This document shows, one piece after another, positions 5,090-7,206 of a DNA stretch of 7,206 nucleotides. A program made the translations under genes and the position numbers. The notes under the pieces are model-generated. The model saw only the letters and a program-made list of their open reading frames with translations. It made no database searches and was not told the origin of the DNA. The stretch's first letter is position 1; every line of letters starts with the position of its first letter. The stretch comes from Oscillospiraceae bacterium (GTDB taxonomy: Bacteria > Bacillota > Clostridia > Oscillospirales > Ruminococcaceae): the NCBI GenBank assembly GCA_900765125.1, contig CAAFQL010000148.1, forward strand, positions 1 to 7,206. The letters are read 5' to 3'.

Positions 5090-5735
5090 TTTATGGGGGA
5101 TTGACAATAGATATATTGGTGAGGAGCTCATAGAATATAAAAACTCATGGCTATTCACGCCAATTGTTGTGCAGGTCGTTTCCGAAAAATACGCATCTGA
5201 AATGCTGAAAACACCGTATGGACTTAGACAGGTTATTACTAGTTTGGAGTTCAATCAAATCTGGAATACTGTAAACGAAAGAGTAAATCATTGTGATAAT
5301 ACTTCTGACAGAATATGTTGGGAAATGAGTAATCAGCAAATCTTTTTTACTAAGGATAAAAAGTGCATTGCAGATGCAATCAGGATTTTCGTAAAAAATA
5401 ATACGCAGTATGACATATCAGAGAAGGATGGAATCAGTTCATTATGCAGAGAACATATCATTGAAAGGTTTCTTGAAATCGCCAACGATATCGAGTCTCT
5501 TGACGAAGATAAATTTCCGTATTTTGTTTTCAAAAATACATCTTGCGACGATAGCGTTGAATGGTGGTTTTTCGGATATAACGAAGATACAGACGAAGAA
5601 GAAATAAGATCACTTAAAGATCATAACAAATTTATTACCGAATTTGTTGTGATTGAAGATGGGAAAATTAAAGGTTTTAAAAGTAATCTGGATTTTAATT
5701 ATGAGGATGATGAAAATGAATCTGTACAAGGTTGA
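5076..5735 (+). CDS. 219-aa phage protein with acidic tail, unknown function
   Basis: The chosen start is ATG 5076; ATG 5070 in the same frame would add only two residues and crowds the ribosome binding site. The N-terminus MSRSSLWGIDNRYIGEELIE, then YKNSWLFTPIV, and the segment SNQQIFFTKDK (about residues 85-95) match a phage protein family I recall from Clostridium and Ruminococcus prophages. No function is known to me. The second half is a mixed strand/helix domain with WWFFGYNED, followed by a very acidic end (EDDENES). No signal peptide, membrane segment or catalytic motif is visible. It overlaps the previous gene by 14 bases and the next by 20 bases. Confidence 0.85.
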   Translation: MSRSSLWGIDNRYIGEELIEYKNSWLFTPIVVQVVSEKYASEMLKTPYGLRQVITSLEFNQIWNTVNERVNHCDNTSDRICWEMSNQQIFFTKDKKCIADAIRIFVKNNTQYDISEKDGISSLCREHIIERFLEIANDIESLDEDKFPYFVFKNTSCDDSVEWWFFGYNEDTDEEEIRSLKDHNKFITEFVVIEDGKIKGFKSNLDFNYEDDENESVQG

Positions 5736-5892
5736 ATTTAAAGGTTATGCATATGTAGAAGCTGAGGACGAGGAAGAAGCGAAATCTGCTTTTGAACTTG
5801 ACGAATTTGAGTATAGGGAGAAGTCTATTTGTAACGTTACGGAAAAAAGTATATTGGATATGTACCGTGATATGGAGAAAGGACTTGATTAA
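5716..5892 (+). CDS. 58-aa acidic phage protein
   Basis: ATG 5716 is chosen because GAGG (5703-5706) lies 9 bases before it. Other in-frame Met codons (5701, 5707, 5710) overlap or precede that site. The 58-residue product has the form of a common small phage protein: YKVEFKGYAYVEAEDEEEAK, a strand pair then an acidic helix, followed by an acidic segment and a short amphipathic helix. The strand-strand-E-A-[ED]-[ED]-E-E-A pattern suggests a compact alpha/beta fold. No function is known to me. It overlaps the previous gene by 20 bases and ends 2 bases before the YopX-like gene. Confidence 0.78.
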   Translation: MNLYKVEFKGYAYVEAEDEEEAKSAFELDEFEYREKSICNVTEKSILDMYRDMEKGLD

Positions 5893-5894
5893 AA

Positions 5895-6290
5895 ATGAAT
5901 ACTGAGTTTTTATGTAGAGGGAAAAGAGTAGATACACATAGATGGGTCGATGGGTATTATGTAAAACTGTTGGTCAATGCAGTAGAGAAAGCATATTTGC
6001 ATCTCATTATTGGAAAAAATGATGGTGAGTACAATAGTGTTGATGTAGAAACCGTTGGTCGATGTACAGGTTTAGTTGACAAGAACGGCTTAACGATCTT
6101 CGAGGGAGATATTGTGGAAAATATTGATGGTATTTATGTTGTTAAATATTGTAAGTCTTTAACTCGTTTTGCACTTGTGCATGATGGAATGTTGTCTGGA
6201 CGTCTTGTATCTTTTGGGACGGTTATTGGCAACATCCACGACAATCCAGAACTGATGGGAGGTACAGAAAACGATGGAACGATTAACTAA
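5895..6290 (+). CDS. YopX-like phage protein
   Basis: This 131-residue protein matches the YopX family, small proteins widespread in Firmicute prophages and first named from Bacillus phage SPbeta. Diagnostic parts are the N-terminal FLCRGKRVDTHRWVDGYYV (5-23), the core VGRCTGLVDKNGLTIFEGDI (54-73) and the end GTVIGNIHDNPEL (108-120). The core is a small beta-barrel-like fold in known members; the molecular role is not established, and late-early phage accessory functions have been proposed. Length is normal. ATG 5895 is 2 bases after the previous stop, with a weak AAAGGA 11 bases upstream, so translation may depend on coupling. It overlaps the next gene by 17 bases. Confidence 0.9.
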   Translation: MNTEFLCRGKRVDTHRWVDGYYVKLLVNAVEKAYLHLIIGKNDGEYNSVDVETVGRCTGLVDKNGLTIFEGDIVENIDGIYVVKYCKSLTRFALVHDGMLSGRLVSFGTVIGNIHDNPELMGGTENDGTIN

Positions 6291-6675
6291 AATTATCGAA
6301 TTACATAATGCACTGCCATTAAGTATGGTTGAAATCGAAACAAAAACTAATGAGACTTGCGTATATGGTCATGCTGTAGACGTTTTAGCTGCATATGAAG
6401 ATACTGGATTAACTCCTGGACAAGTGCAGCGATTGCAGCAAGAAAGCTCCGATCTGAAACGTCTGATGAAATTGGCAGTGGATGATATTGAAAGTTTATT
6501 TGTTGCTTGCGATTCAGAATATAACATGCACAATAAATTGACGGTTCCGGGAAACTGCAAATACTGTAAAAACTATTCTGAAAACGGATGTGTAAATGAT
6601 GCTATTTGTAAATGGCGTTACGCCGATGAAGCTAAGGAGCTGATCAATAATGAAAATGAATTGGATTCCAATTGA
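6274..6675 (+). CDS. LAAYEDTGLTP-type phage protein with Cys cluster
   Basis: This 133-residue protein starts with MERLT and contains LAAYEDTGLTPGQVQRLQ (38-55), a signature I recognise from many small clostridial phage proteins of unknown role. A predicted coiled coil follows (about 50-75). The C-terminus has C95-x2-C98-x7-C106-x5-C112 (NCKYCKNYSENGCVNDAICK), a likely zinc-binding site. The coiled coil plus zinc knuckle suggests an adaptor or nucleic-acid-binding protein (inference). ATG 6274 has GGGAGG 11 bases upstream and overlaps the YopX-like gene by 17 bases. The last codons overlap the DUF551-like gene by 26 bases. Confidence 0.85.
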   Translation: MERLTKIIELHNALPLSMVEIETKTNETCVYGHAVDVLAAYEDTGLTPGQVQRLQQESSDLKRLMKLAVDDIESLFVACDSEYNMHNKLTVPGNCKYCKNYSENGCVNDAICKWRYADEAKELINNENELDSN

Positions 6676-6850
6676 TTTCGCACTTCCAGCTAAAGACGGA
6701 AAATACATTGTTACCAAGGTGGTTTTTGCTGGTCTTAAAATTGCTGATTGTGTAACATATGGTAGCAAACGTAAAGAATGGTATACTGGTGATAAAGTTA
6801 TAGCCTGGATGCCGCTGCCGGAGGCGTATAAGGAAAGCAAATCACAATAA
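6650..6850 (+). CDS. DUF551-like phage protein
   Basis: This 66-residue protein matches the DUF551 pattern: W-I-P-[IV]-x-x-x-L-P at the start (residues 5-12), a [KE]-Y-[IL]-V strand, a central aromatic strand pair, and VIAWMPLPEAY (50-60) near the end. The family is small, common in phages and of unknown function. ATG 6650 is preferred over ATG 6656 because AAGGAG (6634-6639) is 10 bases upstream of the former and 16 of the latter. It overlaps the preceding gene by 26 bases and is the last gene before a promoter-bearing gap. Confidence 0.88.
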   Translation: MKMNWIPIDFALPAKDGKYIVTKVVFAGLKIADCVTYGSKRKEWYTGDKVIAWMPLPEAYKESKSQ

Positions 6851-6851
6851 A

Positions 6852-6880
6852 TTGTATCAATCTATTGCACCTGCATACAA
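6852..6880 (+). promoter_or_regulatory. Possible operator dyads around the -35 box
   Basis: TTGTAT (6852-6857) and ATACAA (6875-6880) form a perfect 6-bp inverted repeat with 17 bases between, and CAATCTATTG (6858-6867) is a short inner dyad overlapping the -35 box. A repressor or activator site is plausible. In AT-rich DNA such short dyads also arise by chance. Confidence 0.3.
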
Positions 6881-6893
6881 AATATGGTATAAT
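6865..6893 (+). promoter_or_regulatory. Housekeeping sigma (sigma-A type) promoter for the late-regulator gene
   Basis: TTGCAC (-35, 6865-6870) is separated by 17 bases from a perfect TATAAT (-10, 6888-6893), with an extended -10 TG at 6885-6886. Transcription should start near 6900, giving a leader of about 30 bases before TTG 6931. It lies in the second longest gene-free gap and is the only strong intergenic promoter in the window. Confidence 0.85.
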
Positions 6894-6914
6894 AAGCTTG
6901 ACTTAATATGCTTA
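6893..6914 (+). promoter_or_regulatory. Weak inverted repeat at the predicted transcription start
   Basis: TAAGC (6893-6897) and GCTTA (6910-6914) are 5-bp inverted arms with 12 bases between, spanning the predicted +1. They could be an operator or a weak leader hairpin next to the ribosome binding site. The arms are short and the support is low. Confidence 0.2.
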
Positions 6915-6930
6915 AAAGGAGCTGATATAT

Positions 6931-7206
6931 TTGAAAAAAACACGCCTGCAATGGATGTCTGAAACTGAACTAAAATGGTTTTGCCGTCAATATAATGATA
7001 AATTGAAATACATAAAGCAATATCCTAATGACATAAAAACCAAAGACTATTTGCGTGACATAAATATGATCGAGACAGCATTACATATCGTAACAGATTC
7101 AGCCACATATGAGCCACTAAAAAAGCATATTACAAATAAAAATATGCCTTATGAAAGGCTTGGAGCTGTTCCTATGGGACGTAGGCAGTTCTATGCAATG
7201 AGAAGA
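6931..7206 (+). CDS. ArpU/RinA-like phage late transcription regulator (3'-partial)
   Basis: The start is TTG at 6931, with AAAAGGAG (6914-6921) 9 bases upstream. The frame stays open to the window end, giving the first 92 residues. The N-terminal half is helical (ELKWFCRQYNDKLKYIK, DIKTKDYLRDINMIETAL). The end, PYERLGAVPMGRRQFYAMRR, carries the G-x-[IV]-P-x-x-x-x-x-FY-x-x-RR pattern typical of ArpU/RinA-like regulators of phage late genes, where it forms part of a sigma-region-4-like helix-turn-helix. Members are usually about 130-160 residues, so roughly the last third is missing. Having its own strong promoter, at the border between accessory and packaging genes, fits a switch to late transcription. 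Family call is by motif and context; the exact subfamily is uncertain. Confidence 0.75.
   Translation, partial: MKKTRLQWMSETELKWFCRQYNDKLKYIKQYPNDIKTKDYLRDINMIETALHIVTDSATYEPLKKHITNKNMPYERLGAVPMGRRQFYAMRR

Noticed and set aside
5101..5117. TTGACA followed by TATATT near the start of the 219-aa gene
   Set aside because: The spacing is only 5 bases and the next -10-like box (TAGAAT, 5131) is 24 bases away. It codes for Ile-Asp-Asn in the protein.
4598..5254. Long minus-strand open frame (about 218 codons) opposite the 169-aa and 219-aa genes
   Set aside because: It lies wholly antisense to two well-supported genes with good start sites. Its product is Phe/Ile/Leu-rich with no family pattern, as expected for the complement of AT-rich coding DNA.

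Overview
The window looks like the end of the replication module and the start of the late-control region of a temperate phage or prophage from a low-GC Gram-positive host. The host is most likely a gut Clostridia-type Firmicute (Ruminococcus/Oscillospiraceae-like). This rests on the short, densely packed, same-strand genes, strong AGGAGG ribosome binding sites, use of TTG starts, and small protein families common in clostridial phages (YopX-like, DUF551-like, a short MRL[I/L]DADKL zinc-ribbon protein, an LAAYEDTGLTP protein). Genus assignment is inference only. No tRNA, rRNA, CRISPR array, IS element, integrase or attachment site was seen. Every supported gene is on the + strand.

Region 1 (1-3248) is the replication and recombination block. 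It starts inside a DnaB/RecA-fold replicative helicase (C-terminal part only). A small phage protein of unknown role with a TTG start follows, then a complete superfamily 2 helicase with a C-terminal zinc ribbon. Overlapping the helicase end is a stand-alone VRR-NUC nuclease. A cysteine-rich, basic protein and another small conserved-looking protein close the block. The helicase and nuclease overlap and probably act together on branched or broken DNA during phage replication.

Region 2 (3249-6850) is an accessory string of small genes: 55-aa, 110-aa and 67-aa proteins, an 11-codon ORF that looks like a gene remnant, a zinc-ribbon protein, a 65-aa Cys-rich protein, a 169-aa protein with two similar halves, a 219-aa protein, a 58-aa acidic protein, a YopX-like protein, a Cys-cluster protein and a DUF551-like protein. 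Most junctions overlap or lie within a few bases. In many, the ribosome binding site is coded inside the end of the previous gene in one fixed reading phase. A near-identical 24-bp repeat flanks the 55-aa gene. These traits suggest modular gain and loss of small genes.

Region 3 (6851-7206) has the one convincing promoter of the window: TTGCAC, 17 bp, TATAAT with an extended -10 TG. It drives a TTG-started gene cut by the window end, whose protein resembles ArpU/RinA-type phage late transcription regulators. Packaging genes (terminase) would be expected just downstream.

I did not find a clearly new multi-gene system. The best leads are the in-phase gene-cassette junctions, the 24-bp junction repeat, the truncated copy of the MRLLDADKL-type gene, and the possible operator around the late-regulator promoter.
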